Of a stretch of 64,000 nt of DNA, positions 1 through 12,400 are shown piece after piece. The notes beneath the pieces are model-generated. The model worked only from the letters and a program-made list of their open reading frames with translations, was not told the DNA's origin and ran no database searches. Position 1 is the stretch's first letter; every line of letters begins with the position of its first letter. The stretch is from the NCBI GenBank assembly GCA_949152475.1, contig OX424556.1, forward strand, positions 11,342,664 through 11,406,663, given 5' to 3'. Both the position numbers and the translations under genes were made by a program. Source of the DNA: Terebella lapidaria. Its lineage: Eukaryota; Annelida; Polychaeta; Terebellida; Terebellidae.

Positions 1-12
1 TCCTTCGCCCAG

Positions 13-1480
13 TTGGCGGACCAAGGGTCTTCCCGTGCGTCGGAGCCGTCCAGTGTTCCTGTCCAGGGGAGCTCTTCCACGACGTCAGAGCAGCGCCTTA
101 GGGGCGAGCTTCAGTCTTTTCGGGAAGAGATGTTAGGCCAGTGGCAGCAGTTTCTGGCGAGGTTCACGCCTCCACAGCCGCCACCGCCCCCGTCTTCCCC
201 TCTGCCTAGGGAAGAGCCGTCTTCAGATGAGGAACCTTCCCTACAGGTCTCTCAGTCGGCTGACCAGCCGTTACCTGGCCCGTCAGGCCTCACGCTTCCG
301 CGAAAGCGTAAGGCGGACCCGGACCAGGAGGCGGACCAGCCCGAGTCCGACGACCCTCTCTCTTGGGGGGAGAAGTTGGATTTTGTGAAGAGGGTCCTCC
401 CGGGTTTGTGGCCCGAAGAGCATGCTCCGGCCCCAGTCAAGAAGGTGGCTCGTTCGATGATCTCTTCTGAGATAGAGCACCCCCGGCCGTCGAAGGACGC
501 CTTACGGTTCCCTCTGTCACAGGGAGTTCGCGGCTCCATGCAGGAGCGCATGGACGAGACCATCAGGTCCAACAAGTCGGCGATTGGCGCGTATCCTGCT
601 CGCCCGTCTGTCAACGACTACTATACGTCGTCGGAGTTGGACGACAAGCCTACAGCTTTGAGGAGGCATCACCCCCATTACGCCTTTTTCAAGGAGCCTA
701 AGGCCGTGGAGATCCCATGGGCGGCCTTGGCGGAGCTGCAGCACACGTTTCGAGTGGGGCTGGCCACGGATTCGGCCATGGACTGGCTGTCGATGGCTAC
801 GAGACGGGCCATTCTTCAGTGCCGTGACCAGGTCCTGGACAACCCTGACGTCGACCGGGATGATTTGGCAGAAGCCTTATTGAGCTGCGCTTCATTGGTC
901 ACCTCCATTGGCAAAGGTGTGGGTGACAAGGTGGCCCTGGACTCCCACTCACTCTGGGTGTCCGAGTTGTGGCGGCGTGACGCCTTCCTCTCATCCCTCA
1001 AGTTCGAGGTTCCGGACCAGCTCATGACAGACATGAGAGTTCTCCACCCCGTTATCCCCTCTTCCGGAGCCCCTACTTCACTTCTACTCCCTGACCGTTC
1101 TGCGGAGTTGCGGGAGGTGAAGAAGGAGGCCGACGAGAAGGCCGCGAAGTCCTCTACTTCCAATGCCCTCCTGAGCCAGTCGAAGTCTCTGGAACGCCTC
1201 ACACAACAGATGGTTTCGGCCTTTAAGAAGCCCCAGTCTGCAGTTCAGCAGTCTCAGCCTCAGCAACAGCCGACTCGTGGCCGTGGTAGAGCGAGAGGCA
1301 GGGCCTCAGGGTTGCCCTTTCGCGGGGCCTCTGCCGGCAGCACCCGAGGAGACCGTGGTCGTGGCCGAGGCCGAGGACGCGGAGAGGCTCCCAAGCCCGC
1401 AGGGGAAAAGAAACCGGGTACGTATAGCTTCGGATTCCGGGCCGGATCCTTCGCTCGAGTGTCGAGAAGAGCTGCATGGT
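13..1480 (+). CDS. DIRS-like element, gag-like region
   Basis: This is the first part of the retroelement fossil. The N-terminal region is rich in Pro, Ser and Glu (a polyproline stretch lies near residues 55-65). A middle section resembles DIRS ORF1 proteins, followed by an Arg/Gly-rich basic tail near residues 420-460 that would suit nucleic-acid binding. I identify it mainly by position before the RT and by overall composition; no enzymatic motif is visible. The true start may lie just before the window. Confidence 0.6.
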
Positions 1481-3553
1481 CAGCTCGTTTCGGTCGATAT
1501 TCCTTCCTCAGACGAGCCCGTAGGAGCTCGTTTAATTCTGTTTTGGAAAGAGTGGGAGCGGCTCGGGGCTTGCCCCTGGGTCGTCTCGACGCTCCGTCGA
1601 GGATTCGGCCTGAAATTCGAGAAATTGCCACCGTTATCGCCCGTCCCAAGGGGTTTCACTCTTCCAAACGATCCAGAACGCCGCCGTGTTCTCCACGAGG
1701 AGATAACGGCGATGATCGAGAAACAAGCGATAGAACCTGCTCCCGGGGACACTCCCGGGTTCTACAGCGTGTTGTTTGTGGTTCCCAAAGCGTCGGGGGG
1801 TTGGAGACCAGTGATAGATCTTTCTCCGTTGAACAAGTTCTTAATAGTGCCGACGTTTTCCATGGAAACGCCGGAGCAAGTTCGTTCAGTCATGCCTCGC
1901 GATTCGTGGGTGGTAACGATCGATCTCAAAGATGCCTATTTCCATATTCCAATGAAACCTGCAGTTCGCAAATACCTGAGATTTCTCTATCTCGGCCGCG
2001 TATGGCAGTTTCGGGCGCTCCCGTTCGGATTATCGACAGCGCCGTGGATTTTCACCATGGTGGCTCGGGAAGTCCAGATTCTCGCCCACAAGCGGGGGAT
2101 TTTTATCCACCAATATCTCGACGATTGGCTAATCCGGCACCATTGTCGCGAAACGCTGATCGTCCAAGCACAGTTTGTGGTAAATCTATGCTCACGGATG
2201 GGGTTCAAAATCAACCAAAAAAAGTCCGACTTGTCACCGCGTCGAGACTTCGTCTTCTTGGGGTATCGTTATCAGACTACCTCAGAGACTGTGTTGCCGA
2301 CGCTGGATCGTCAGTCAAAATTATCCGTGCTGTCAGAAGGCTTCCTTCGTCGCATTCCACAGACGGCCAGACGCTGGCAGTCCCTTCTCGGGATGCTGGC
2401 GTCCACGGAAAAGTTAGTTCCGTTGGGCCGCCTGCACATGCGGCCTATTCAGCGGCATCTACACTCTCAATGGTCCCAGGTCACGGGAGACAGATCCCAG
2501 CTCGTGCAGGTCTCTCCGGAAGTCGTTTCCCATCTGCAATGGTGGCTGGATCCCGTCAATCTGCTCCGAGGGTCGTCATTCCGCCGGCCGCTTCCATCCA
2601 GGCACGTATTTACGGATGCCAGTATGGACGGCTGGGGCGCTCACTGGGACGACAGCGAGGTCTCGGGCACCTGGTCTTCGTCTCAGCAGGAATGGCACAT
2701 AAACCTGTTGGAACTGGAGGCCGTGTTCTTGGCTCTCAGGCATTGGGAAACACATTTCCTCAATCAGGCTGTGTTGGTGGCCACCGACAACTCCACCGTT
2801 GTCGCTTACATCAACAAGCAGGGCGGTACGAAGTCCCAGTCGCTGTGCCAGGCCGCTATCGACCTCCTGCTCTGGTGTCACGACCGGGGTATTTCGCTTT
2901 TCGCGAGGCATATCCCTGGTCATATGAATGTTTGGGCGGACCGCCTCTCCCGGAGGGGCCAGGTCCAGGCCATGGAGTGGAGTCTTGCCCCCAGGGTATT
3001 CCAATCTCTCTGCGGCCTATGGGGCACGCCGATGGTCGATTTGTTTGCGACCCGGTGGAACCACAAACTTCCTTCGTTTGTGTCTCCCATTCCCGATCCC
3101 ACGGCCATGTCAGTGGATGCGATGTCGACGTCCTGGGAGGGCATGTACGCGTATGCTTACCCCCCAGCGGTGTTGTTGGACAAGGTGATCGCCAAGTTTC
3201 GGACTCACCAGTGTCGCCTCCTGCTGATTGCTCCGTGTCTACCGCAGAGGTCGTGGTTCCCGGACCTTCTGGAGTTGATAGTAGACTTCCCTCGTCAGCT
3301 TCCGGATCAGTGGGACCTCCTCAAACAACCTCGCTCCAGCATGTTTCATCAGGCTCCCGCAAGTCTGAAGCTTCATGCCTGGATATTGTCGAGCGATGTT
3401 TCCGAAAGAAGGGATTTTCAAGGGAGGTGTCCGCTAGGATCGCCCGATCAAATCGAAAATCTTCTTTGGCAGTCTACCAATCGAAGTGGACTTCCTTCTG
3501 TGCTTGGTGTCGTCGCCGGAAGGTTAGTCCTTTCAGAGTCGATGCTCCCCTAA
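1277..3553 (+). CDS. DIRS-like element, reverse transcriptase and RNase H region
   Basis: This is the polymerase part of the retroelement fossil. The RT blocks are clear: SGGWRPVIDLSPLN, then TIDLKDAYFHIPM, LPFGLSTAPWIF and the catalytic YLDDW. An RNase H block follows (FTDASMDGWGAHW, then ELEAVFLAL, ATDNSTVVAYIN, and HIPGHMNVWADRLSR). The downstream motif VDLFATRWNHKLP is typical of DIRS-type RT proteins. The frame overlaps those of the gag-like and recombinase regions, as this family is known to do. Confidence 0.85.
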   Translation: MAVVEREAGPQGCPFAGPLPAAPEETVVVAEAEDAERLPSPQGKRNRVRIASDSGPDPSLECREELHGQLVSVDIPSSDEPVGARLILFWKEWERLGACPWVVSTLRRGFGLKFEKLPPLSPVPRGFTLPNDPERRRVLHEEITAMIEKQAIEPAPGDTPGFYSVLFVVPKASGGWRPVIDLSPLNKFLIVPTFSMETPEQVRSVMPRDSWVVTIDLKDAYFHIPMKPAVRKYLRFLYLGRVWQFRALPFGLSTAPWIFTMVAREVQILAHKRGIFIHQYLDDWLIRHHCRETLIVQAQFVVNLCSRMGFKINQKKSDLSPRRDFVFLGYRYQTTSETVLPTLDRQSKLSVLSEGFLRRIPQTARRWQSLLGMLASTEKLVPLGRLHMRPIQRHLHSQWSQVTGDRSQLVQVSPEVVSHLQWWLDPVNLLRGSSFRRPLPSRHVFTDASMDGWGAHWDDSEVSGTWSSSQQEWHINLLELEAVFLALRHWETHFLNQAVLVATDNSTVVAYINKQGGTKSQSLCQAAIDLLLWCHDRGISLFARHIPGHMNVWADRLSRRGQVQAMEWSLAPRVFQSLCGLWGTPMVDLFATRWNHKLPSFVSPIPDPTAMSVDAMSTSWEGMYAYAYPPAVLLDKVIAKFRTHQCRLLLIAPCLPQRSWFPDLLELIVDFPRQLPDQWDLLKQPRSSMFHQAPASLKLHAWILSSDVSERRDFQGRCPLGSPDQIENLLWQSTNRSGLPSVLGVVAGRLVLSESMLP

Positions 3554-4443
3554 TTTCCGAATTTCTTCTCGAAAAGTTCAATGAAGGGCGAGCTCCATCC
3601 ACGATCGCGGGTTACCGTACGGCTATCGCGAAGACTCTAAAACCCAAACTTGGGATCGATTTTGGTCATGATCAAGGTTTGACTGCGTTGATTAATAGTT
3701 TCGAGATCGAAAGACCGAAAGCTAGGAACCCGGTTCCTGAGTGGGATCTATCGCTTGTTCTCAACGTCTTAAGAAAAGATCCGTTCGAACCCCTTGAGCG
3801 GGCCTCACTAAAGTTGCTGACGTTTAAGACGGTCTTCCTTTTGGCTCTGGCTTCCGGGAAGCGACGGAGTGAGCTTCACGCTCTGTCCTTTTCCAAAGTT
3901 AAGTGGAAGTCGGATGGCTCCTCGGTTCTCCTCGGAGTCATTCCCTCCTTTCTGGCCAAAACTCAATTAGCAGGTACGCCATTATTGAGCTTTTCCATTC
4001 CCGCCCTGACTCCTTCTCTGGGGCCGGGCCTGGAGGAAGACGCGAAGCTTTGTCCCGTGCGAGCCCTCCGCATCTACGTTAATCGTACGCGTGAGCTGCA
4101 TCTCGGCAAGCGTTTGCTTTTCGTGTCCTATCTTAAGGATTTTCCAAATGATATCCGTCCTGCTACGATCTCATCTTGGATCAAGAAGTGTGTTAGATTT
4201 TGCTATGAAAAGTCACAGGCGAAAAAATCCACAGGTTTCAGAGTCAAAGCGCATGATGTGAGGGCTCTCGCGGCTTCACTTGCCTTTACAAATAAAGTGT
4301 CTCTGAATGATGTCATGTCTGCCTGTACCTGGAAATCTCATAACACATTCACTTCTTTCTATCTCAGGGAGTTAGCTTGGGAGGATGACTCCGGCCTCCA
4401 GCTTGGACGACTGGTGGCGGCGGAGCGTGTAGTCCAGCTGTAG
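3390..4443 (+). CDS. DIRS-like element, tyrosine recombinase region
   Basis: This is the integrase-replacing part of the retroelement fossil. The N-terminal core-binding region (AVYQSKWTSFCAWC) is followed by a catalytic half: the helix around ALASGKRRSELHALS carries the first active-site arginine, and the segment KAHDVRALAASLAF carries the H-x-x-R box. A further conserved stretch, MSACTWKSHNTFTSFY, contains the terminal tyrosine. DIRS elements use this enzyme on circular DNA instead of a DDE integrase, so no target-site duplication is expected. Confidence 0.8.
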
Positions 4444-4779
4444 ATACCTGTAAATAGATCAGCACGCCTCTGTACAGATGCACCTGAGGTCGACTCCCAG
4501 GGGAGTTGCTCCTCTTCTTTGGCGAGGGAAATTTTTGTTCTTCTGCAAGAGGAAAGTCACCTCTGCAGAGCCCCTGCTCGTCTCCATGCATCTGAAGGTA
4601 ATTCAGGCGTGTATTATGGTATAGTTGTAAATATCCTGTAAATATGTATTTTCGACTTAAAATTATAATTTAAAAGTAAAACACAATATTTACTACTTTC
4701 AATGGATATTTCCTACTCTCACACATCGGTGATGAAATTCCCGGGAGAGGGTTAAACCCACCTCCTTTGGTTATTCTGA

Positions 4780-5180
4780 TATAACCCAAAGAGTTTATTA
4801 TAGAGGTAGTGGTATGGCAATAAATAGGAAGTTTTAACTTGTTTAAAACCAGTATTTATTACATACCTACCTCTATAATAAACACGATTATTCTCCCTCC
4901 CGCCTCCCCTGCCTTAACCAGGTGGGCAAATTAATGGCGGTTAAGGTCAATCATATGACCGGTGTGACGTCACATCTACACCGCGGGGAATCTGAGATGT
5001 GTGAGAGTAATTTCCTTCAATTTCGAGTTCGAGATGGATGTCAGGAATTTTGAGAAAATTCTTGTGACATTCATTTCTCTCTCCTCTTCTTTGAATGCCA
5101 AGGTAAGATTACCCAAAGAGTTTATTATAGAGGTAGGTATGTAATAAATACTGGTTTTAAACAAGTTAAAACTTCCTGTT
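4780..5180. repeat. Terminal repeat structure of the DIRS-like element
   Basis: A segment of about 57 bp at 4,826-4,882 recurs as its reverse complement at 5,118-5,176. A 25 bp piece beginning ACCCAAAGAGTTTATTATAG occurs directly at about 4,784 and again at about 5,110. Inverted plus split direct repeats beyond the recombinase gene are the expected end structure for DIRS/PAT-type elements. Which repeat is terminal and which is internal cannot be settled without the left end of the element. Confidence 0.6.
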
Positions 5181-6401
5181 TGTGTAGAATCCATCCCAAT
5201 GTGTCTTCTGGTCCAAAATTACAATCATACTTCGAACCATGATGGATGTAAGCAGGACCAAAATCCTCGAATATGCTCAGATCTCGGGATCCAGTTTTGG
5301 GCTGAAATTTAACATTGGGGTAAATTGCCAACTTCTTCAATTTTTGTGATAGAAGTCTGAAATTTGATAAAACAATGCTGTTTGACTCCCAGGTGAAGTA
5401 TGCCAAGTTATAAAACGATACCCTTTAGCTTCGCAAAAATATCATCAAAAAATGGTGTAAACAAATTCGAAAAATATGTTTATTTTGTGACTTCAGATTT
5501 CTCCCAAACATTGCATCCGGCTCTGGTTTCTACAATCAAAAAGCTGCAAACTGGATATATCAATGGAACAAGGTCTGTGGCATATTTTACAAATACAAAT
5601 ATGAATTCATTTCAAAATTGTGACAAATGTTACATTTAAATAATCAAGAACATTAGAAGCAAGGGTCCTGTTGCTTCTAGGTAAATGTTAATAGTCTATG
5701 GTCAAATTGTATGATTATCGATTCTTCATGTGTAAGTTTCCAATGGCTATTTTACATTGGACATATAGTCATCGTGCAGCAAACAACTCAATAAGGCCAA
5801 GTTCAAGATCATGAAAGGGGACTCTAATACTTAACATTCTTATTTTGAAGTCACATTTTGAAGTCTTCAGAAGTACACTAGTTTGTATGCACTTTGTTGT
5901 GTGGTTCATAGAAGTTTGTGTTCGAACAAATCGTTCAAATATTAGGGACTAACAGGCTTACCGTACTGTGACAATGATATATAATAAAACATCTTAAATT
6001 TGATTCGACAGTGCACAAGTGTTGACCATTTGTAAATCTCTGATTCATCGTCAGGATCCATCTCGGGAATTTGAGTGAGTTCTTGAATACATCATGTGTT
6101 ACCAACTTGACATTTCTGACTGAGAATGAAGACTGTCCAGATTGTGAGTTCAACTTATACATGTACCTATATACATGATATATTGACAATTATAAATGTG
6201 ATTAGAAAATATTATTGGTGTAGTATGTGTTTGGGAGGTAGCTAGACAAGCAAAATAATACATTGTATAGTAAGATAAAAGAGACGTTGATTTTCGTGAT
6301 TTTCGTCAACTCATAGCTATCCATAAATAAATAGTAGTATGTTTATTGTGACTTTCTGCATATATAGTTTGTTGAGTGATGTGATTTCTACCTGTGTCTA
6401 G
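5181..6401 (+). other. PHKA intron, no feature recognised
   Basis: AT-rich intron sequence between the DIRS-like element and the first visible PHKA exon. I see no conserved ORF, RNA gene or repeat structure here. A usable acceptor (CTGTGTCTAG) closes it at 6,401. Confidence 0.6.
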
Positions 6402-9400
6402 TGTCGGACCTGCTGGAGTACATTGCCCGCCTCGGGAGCTCCAAGATGAAGATAACTCGCCTGTTGAGCTCGCGGGAATTGGCAGATCCCGTACGTCGAG
6501 TGTCCAAGCTCTACCGGCGACGCTCGGTCAAGGGGATCATCAAACGATCCTGCTCCATACAAGTGGACTCCGTGGACAATCCAGGTAATTCAACAAATCT
6601 CCGGCCAGTATTTAATCTATTCTGAACCTCATTGATCAAAATACCTGTAGTTATTTCAGTACAAATAAAAGTGACATATGTACACATAAACCATGTTGTC
6701 CTGATTTATGAATGAACATTTTTGGCTGTATGTTGGATGAGGTGCATGTTGGTAAGCTGTGTGTCTTGATGTGACATGGGTGGTAAGTTTGAAATCCTGA
6801 TTGTTGATACAAACTGGCCTGGAGTGACATTTTTATGCAGTGTTGGGCAGTCTCCACCGTATTTATAGCGCGTCTCTGCTGGCTGGTAGAGAGCACGCTC
6901 TTGACCGGATGTCTGGTAGGTATCCATGGTTGCACTTGATCATGTGTCTCTGTGGTATCCACACGATGTCATAATGTATCCCTTCAGTTTTGTTGCAGAT
7001 TTTTTACTGGTGTACTGTTCCAGTGCATGATTCTCCTGTATAGCTATCATGTGTATTGGGCATACTTAGTTGTTTGCTTACGTGATGCACTTAGATGTAG
7101 GTGTTGCATCATTATTATTCAATGTCATTCACTGCATTTATGTTGGCCTTTGCAATCGAAATCTCATGTTGAAAACTTTTTCAAACTAACTTCCAGCATT
7201 ATCTTTGCAGTCTAAATTCTGAGAAAATTGGGACAGATAATAAACGATAAGTATCTGTGAGTTTTTAGGTTACCGGACCTATGGTCCGATAACCTATTGG
7301 CATGGCGCTGCGTCCGTCGTCCGTCGTCGTCCGTCGTCGTCCGTCGTCGTCGTCGTCCACATTTTTATCTTTTTTGTTTACGGGCGAATTCTTCTGAAAT
7401 TTTGCACAGAAATACTTAAAAATAATTCAAGAAGGAGGTATTTTTTAGTTTTTTGATTTTCGCATTTTTTTCAAAATGGCGGCCGTTTTCGACGAAAAGT
7501 GCCTGATTTTGGACTTTGGTGGGCATTTTCTCAAAATCTGTTCAGTAACTTTTTTTCTTTTTGATACATAACACTCCTCATATGTACTCCTATGATGTCT
7601 ATAAATTTCGTTGCGCTTGAATCGCTCGAAGTGGGCCATTTTCGCCCAAACTCGGCCCAAATGGGACTTTCCCATGTTAAATTCTCCTATGCTTTATAAT
7701 GGGACACATTATGCCTAATATCTCACTTGATATTGAGATTAGAGACTAGGAATCAATTGTGGACATATAGGAAATGATATATGCTGAATATTCTCGTGAC
7801 CTTGAATTTGACCTCTGACCTCAGTTTCAAGGTCAGAGCACAAAATGGCTTATATCTCGCTTATTATCGACTCTACAGCTTAGGAATCAATTGTGGACAT
7901 ATAGGAAATGATATATGCTGAATATTCTCGTAACCTTGAATTTGACCTCTGACCTCAGTTTCAAGGTCAGAGCACAAAATGGCTTATATCTCGCTTATTA
8001 TCGACTCTACAGCTTAGGAATCAATTGTGGACATATAGGATATGATATATGCTGAATATTCTGATGACCTTGAATTCGACCTTCGACCTCATTTTCAAGG
8101 TCACAGGACAAAATGGCTAATATCTCGCTTGTTATTGACTTTACAGCTTAGCAATCAATTATGAACATATAGGAAATGATATATGCAGATTATTGTCATG
8201 ACCTTGAATTTGACCTTTGACCTCTTTTTCAAGGTCACAGGACAAACAGGCTAATATCTCACTTATTATCGATTTTACAGCTTAGGAATCAATTGTGGAC
8301 ATATAGGAAATGATATATGCTGAATATTCTCGTGACCTTGAATTTGACCTCTGGCCTCATTTTCAAGGTCCAAGGACAAACTGGCTCATATCTTGCTCTT
8401 CTATTGACTGTATGGCTTGGGAATCAATTGTGGACATGATATAGAAAATGATATACATTGAATATTTTGATGACCTTGAATTTGACCTTTGCCCCTTCAT
8501 TTTCAAGGCCACAGCACAAAATTGCTTATATCTCTCTGATTATTGAATTTACAGCTTAGCAATCAACTGTGGACATGATATATGCTTAATGTTATATATG
8601 CTGAATATTCTCTTGACCTTGAATTCAACCAGTGACCTGGCTAACATCTAAAATATTAAACATTGTCCGGTAACCTATCTTCGGCCCTTGGCCTAATTTT
8701 CCTGTAAGCAGATATTTTTAAAAAAAAATCAATTGAGTAGCAATGAATAATATAAATAAAATAAATATATTTAGCATTGATACTTCAGATATGTACAGAT
8801 GGTCTGACAGATTGGCCCAATTGTTGTTCCGTAACACAACTCTTTGGTAATACTACTACTCATCTACTGAAATCTTTGGTAATACTACATGTACTTACCC
8901 ACTGAAAACATACCGGCGCCATCAGAAACCCATAAGGGAGAGTTCCTGGTACCATTTATTCCATCTCACACGTTTTTAGTCCTTATTGAATATAGAGGAA
9001 CAAGCAGCACAAGTTACTTGGGTTAACGGATTTATTCAGTTTGAACAGTACTCATTTGGTTTACCAATGGGGCTTGTAAGTCACGTGCTGTCACGGTATG
9101 ATTCTGGTGACCAACAAACATACACTTTTTGTGTTGCCTGAGTAATTTGAGTTGTAAATGGAGTATTACTCATATTAAACAAAAGGTATATACTGGATGT
9201 ATGTTTGCTGGTCACCAGAATCACACCGTGACGCCGCTTGACTTACACACCCTATTTACATGACTGATGTCATGAGTGTTTTAGATTTGGCCACAGATCC
9301 CATTTGACATCTGGTACATTTTGATTAAAAATCTATACACTGTTTTCAATTGAAGTACATAAATGTGATATTTTAGGGCATGTGCTGAACCCATATTGTA

Positions 9401-12400
9401 GTAAGAATTATTTGTGAATTAGACTTCTTCAAAATGAATTACTAAACTTTGTGGTGAATTAATGCTGTAACTAATGTCACCACTAATAGCTAACTTGTCA
9501 TTTATAAAATCCTCACTTTGTTATTCGTGATTGAAGTATGACTTGGGAATGTATTAATACCAGTAGTGACAGATATGTTTTAAACAATGATAATACTTGA
9601 GGCTAATATCTGTTTCCTAAGCTATAAAATAATAAACTTGATAGAATTTTTTATATACTGTCAACCTACCTACCGGTTCATAAACTATAATCAATTGCAC
9701 AAACTACTTGATTTATCGATTACTGGTGATATCATAATGGTACATGTATACTGGTCAATATATACATTGATATACATGTATTGTAGAGCTGTTTGGTTTT
9801 CCTACCACAGCTGTACAGCCCTTTAGCAAAGCACCATCAGGTAATAGTTCTGTTCAAAGGGCCTAAAATACCATGAGCGATCACTCGGCCGTATTTCCAA
9901 ACTGACCACTCCTCCAGTGGCGATTCAACACATAACTCAGATATTGCATAACATAACAGATGTTGCCCGCTAGAGCCATCGTGAGCAGTGAGTGAGCTGG
10001 TCGCTCCTTCTCTGGCGATGTTGGTCTTTTGTTTTATTTGTCACCATGTGGTCGAATGGAAGTGCCGTCTCTTGGTATTTTAGGCTCTTTGGTTCTGTTG
10101 ATACCTGTTGAGTGATGTTCTACACTAAAAATTAAAAGAGCAACTGTTTACATGTCATTGCTACATCATGTTCATTGTGTGTGTGTGTGTGTGTGACTAT
10201 TACCAGTCTGATCATGAGGATAGCTTTTAATTGTCACCAGTAGCTCAACATGCAATGTATCCATACCTACATACAGATGGAGATGGTATAAAGTCTCATT
10301 TGGCTTGAAATATAGATTTAGATTAATGCTTTTAACCAAAACGTTTGACACTTTCAAGATGTTTGGCTTTGCAGGATACTCAGACTTAGCCATACGTGTA
10401 CCGGTATATGTTACTTGACCATGCATGATGTGTTTGTGTTTTCTTGCTATACATTCATGTATTTGAAAGTCAGAAGATGGTTTACCAGTACTACTTTGAT
10501 CTGTGTATATCTTCCCAATACCTTCCATTGTATGGAACATAATCTTGCAATGTTGTTTTGCAGTCATGTACTTCTGCAGTGTGAACAGATGGAATGGTTG
10601 TGTCAACATATTTGGAGCAAATTTTTGCAAAAGTCGAAGATTATTATTTCTCAAGAACAAATATTATCCATTAATAACCTGGTGAAATATATATTTACTC
10701 CCAAGTGACAGGTGTTGTACTGTCAATATGTGATCCATGCATGCACATGTTTTCTCTCTTGTTTCAGATCCATCCTCGGGCAGCACATCACCAGGTAGTA
10801 GCGTTGCGACGTCTCCAGGGGTAATGCAAGCGTCGCAGGAGTTTTTCCCGAGCGTGCCCGCGGGAGAGGTGCTGCACCCCCACCTGAAGGACTCCCTTGG
10901 AGACCTCGAGGGCCACATTTCGGCTCACCACGAGCAGTTGTACGAGGGTCTGGACTGCCAGGATCTCGTGGCCCAGCTCCGAGACGCTGACACGCTGCTG
11001 GAGCAGGCTGACATCATCCACTACCTGTACATGAACAAGGGGGCCGACTGGCACACAGGTCTGGACAGTAAGGGTGGGGGCTGTCGGGTCAAGGACCTGC
11101 TCACTGAGCTCTATGACAAGGCTGGCCACCTGCGCCAGTGGTGGCTGGTTCGCCACGCCGCTGGCATGCTGCACAAGAAGGTTGAAGACCTCGCAAAGGC
11201 TGCCACTGACATCCTGGTCCGACAAAAACAGCTCGCTGTCGGTCTCCCGCCAGAACCTCGAGAGAAAATAATCACCAGGTCAGACTTTACACATAACGTA
11301 AATAAACTACCCAATGAGGTCTAAGTTACATAGTAGTCACTGCCACTATTACCAACATTGTTGTAATACAACTGCTTGTCCACCAGGCCATTGCCCCCTG
11401 ATGAGCTTGCTGCAATCATCCATGAGGCGTGCGGTGACGATAACAGCACAGCCATGCTGACACAGGAGATTCTGGTCTACCTGGCAATGTTCATACGCAC
11501 CGAGCCCAAACTCTTCAACGAGATGTTGCGTTTGAGGGTTGGACTTATCATCCAGGTGATGGCCACAGAGCTCGCTCGCACCCTCAAGTGTTCAGGTGTG
11601 TACTGCGGAGGAGATACGTGTTCCCATCATACATGTATGGGACGAATTTGTCAAGACATATAGAATACTTCTTTGTTTGAGCACAAGCCTGTCTGTACAT
11701 GTAGGTGAAGAAGCGTCAGATCAGCTGCTCAACCTCAGTCCCTATGAAATGAAAACGCTGTTGCATCACATCCTGAGTGGGAAAGAGTTTGGAGTTTCAA
11801 GTCGTGAGTATATCTACGTGATACAGCTGTGAAGTACCGGTATATATCTGTGAAGAATAAAAATCAAGGAAAAAAAAGTTTGTCAGATTTCCTGAGTTGT
11901 CTTTTCATGGTACAGTTAATTATTGATAACACTATTTTATGATAACAAACACATTTTCATTATAACCCGTTCATTTCTATTATGCTACTTTCACTGTTGA
12001 AATACATGTATGTGTTTTGATGTGCATGGTTTGTTGTGACATACAGTAATGCAGATTACAGGTGGGTTGTCAGCACAGATGCAGGGACAGCTGGTACTAT
12101 TGGCTGGGACTCTGCTCTGACAGGGCATACATGATGACTGTACATACATGTGGATGTTGATGTTCGTTGTGTGCTGATTGTGGTTACTTGCAGAGCGTTC
12201 AAGCGCGCCGAGCAGCAGCTCCAATCGTCTGTCTATATTCAGCCTGGATCTGACCCGGTCTAGAAACAGGCGCTCCAGCGGCAAAAAATTGTCCACCATT
12301 CAACGTCCACAACTGAACAAGGTGGGGTGTCCAGGGACGGTTATCAGGCTGGGGTAGTGCGAGATAGGTGGGAGGAGGGGGTAGGGGGTGGCGAGGAGAG

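Larger units (their letters stand above)
1..5180 (+). mobile_element. DIRS-like tyrosine-recombinase retroelement (left end outside window)
   Basis: A retroelement fossil of the DIRS order, recognised from its three parts: a gag-like region (13 to about 1,480), a reverse transcriptase plus RNase H region (1,277-3,553) and a tyrosine recombinase region (about 3,390-4,443). An AT-rich tail with inverted and split direct repeats follows (4,780-5,180), which is typical of this order instead of ordinary LTRs. The gag-like and recombinase parts lie in one frame and the RT part in an overlapping frame; overlapping frames are usual in this family. The part seen looks whole with no evident breaks, so it is probably young, but the left terminus is outside the window. 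It lies in a PHKA intron in the same orientation as the gene. The right boundary is placed where the inverted repeat ends and is accurate to perhaps 20 bp. Confidence 0.85.

Noticed and set aside
10172-10660. 162-codon minus-strand frame
   Set aside because: Lies in a PHKA intron, ends in a translated GT microsatellite and shows no family similarity.
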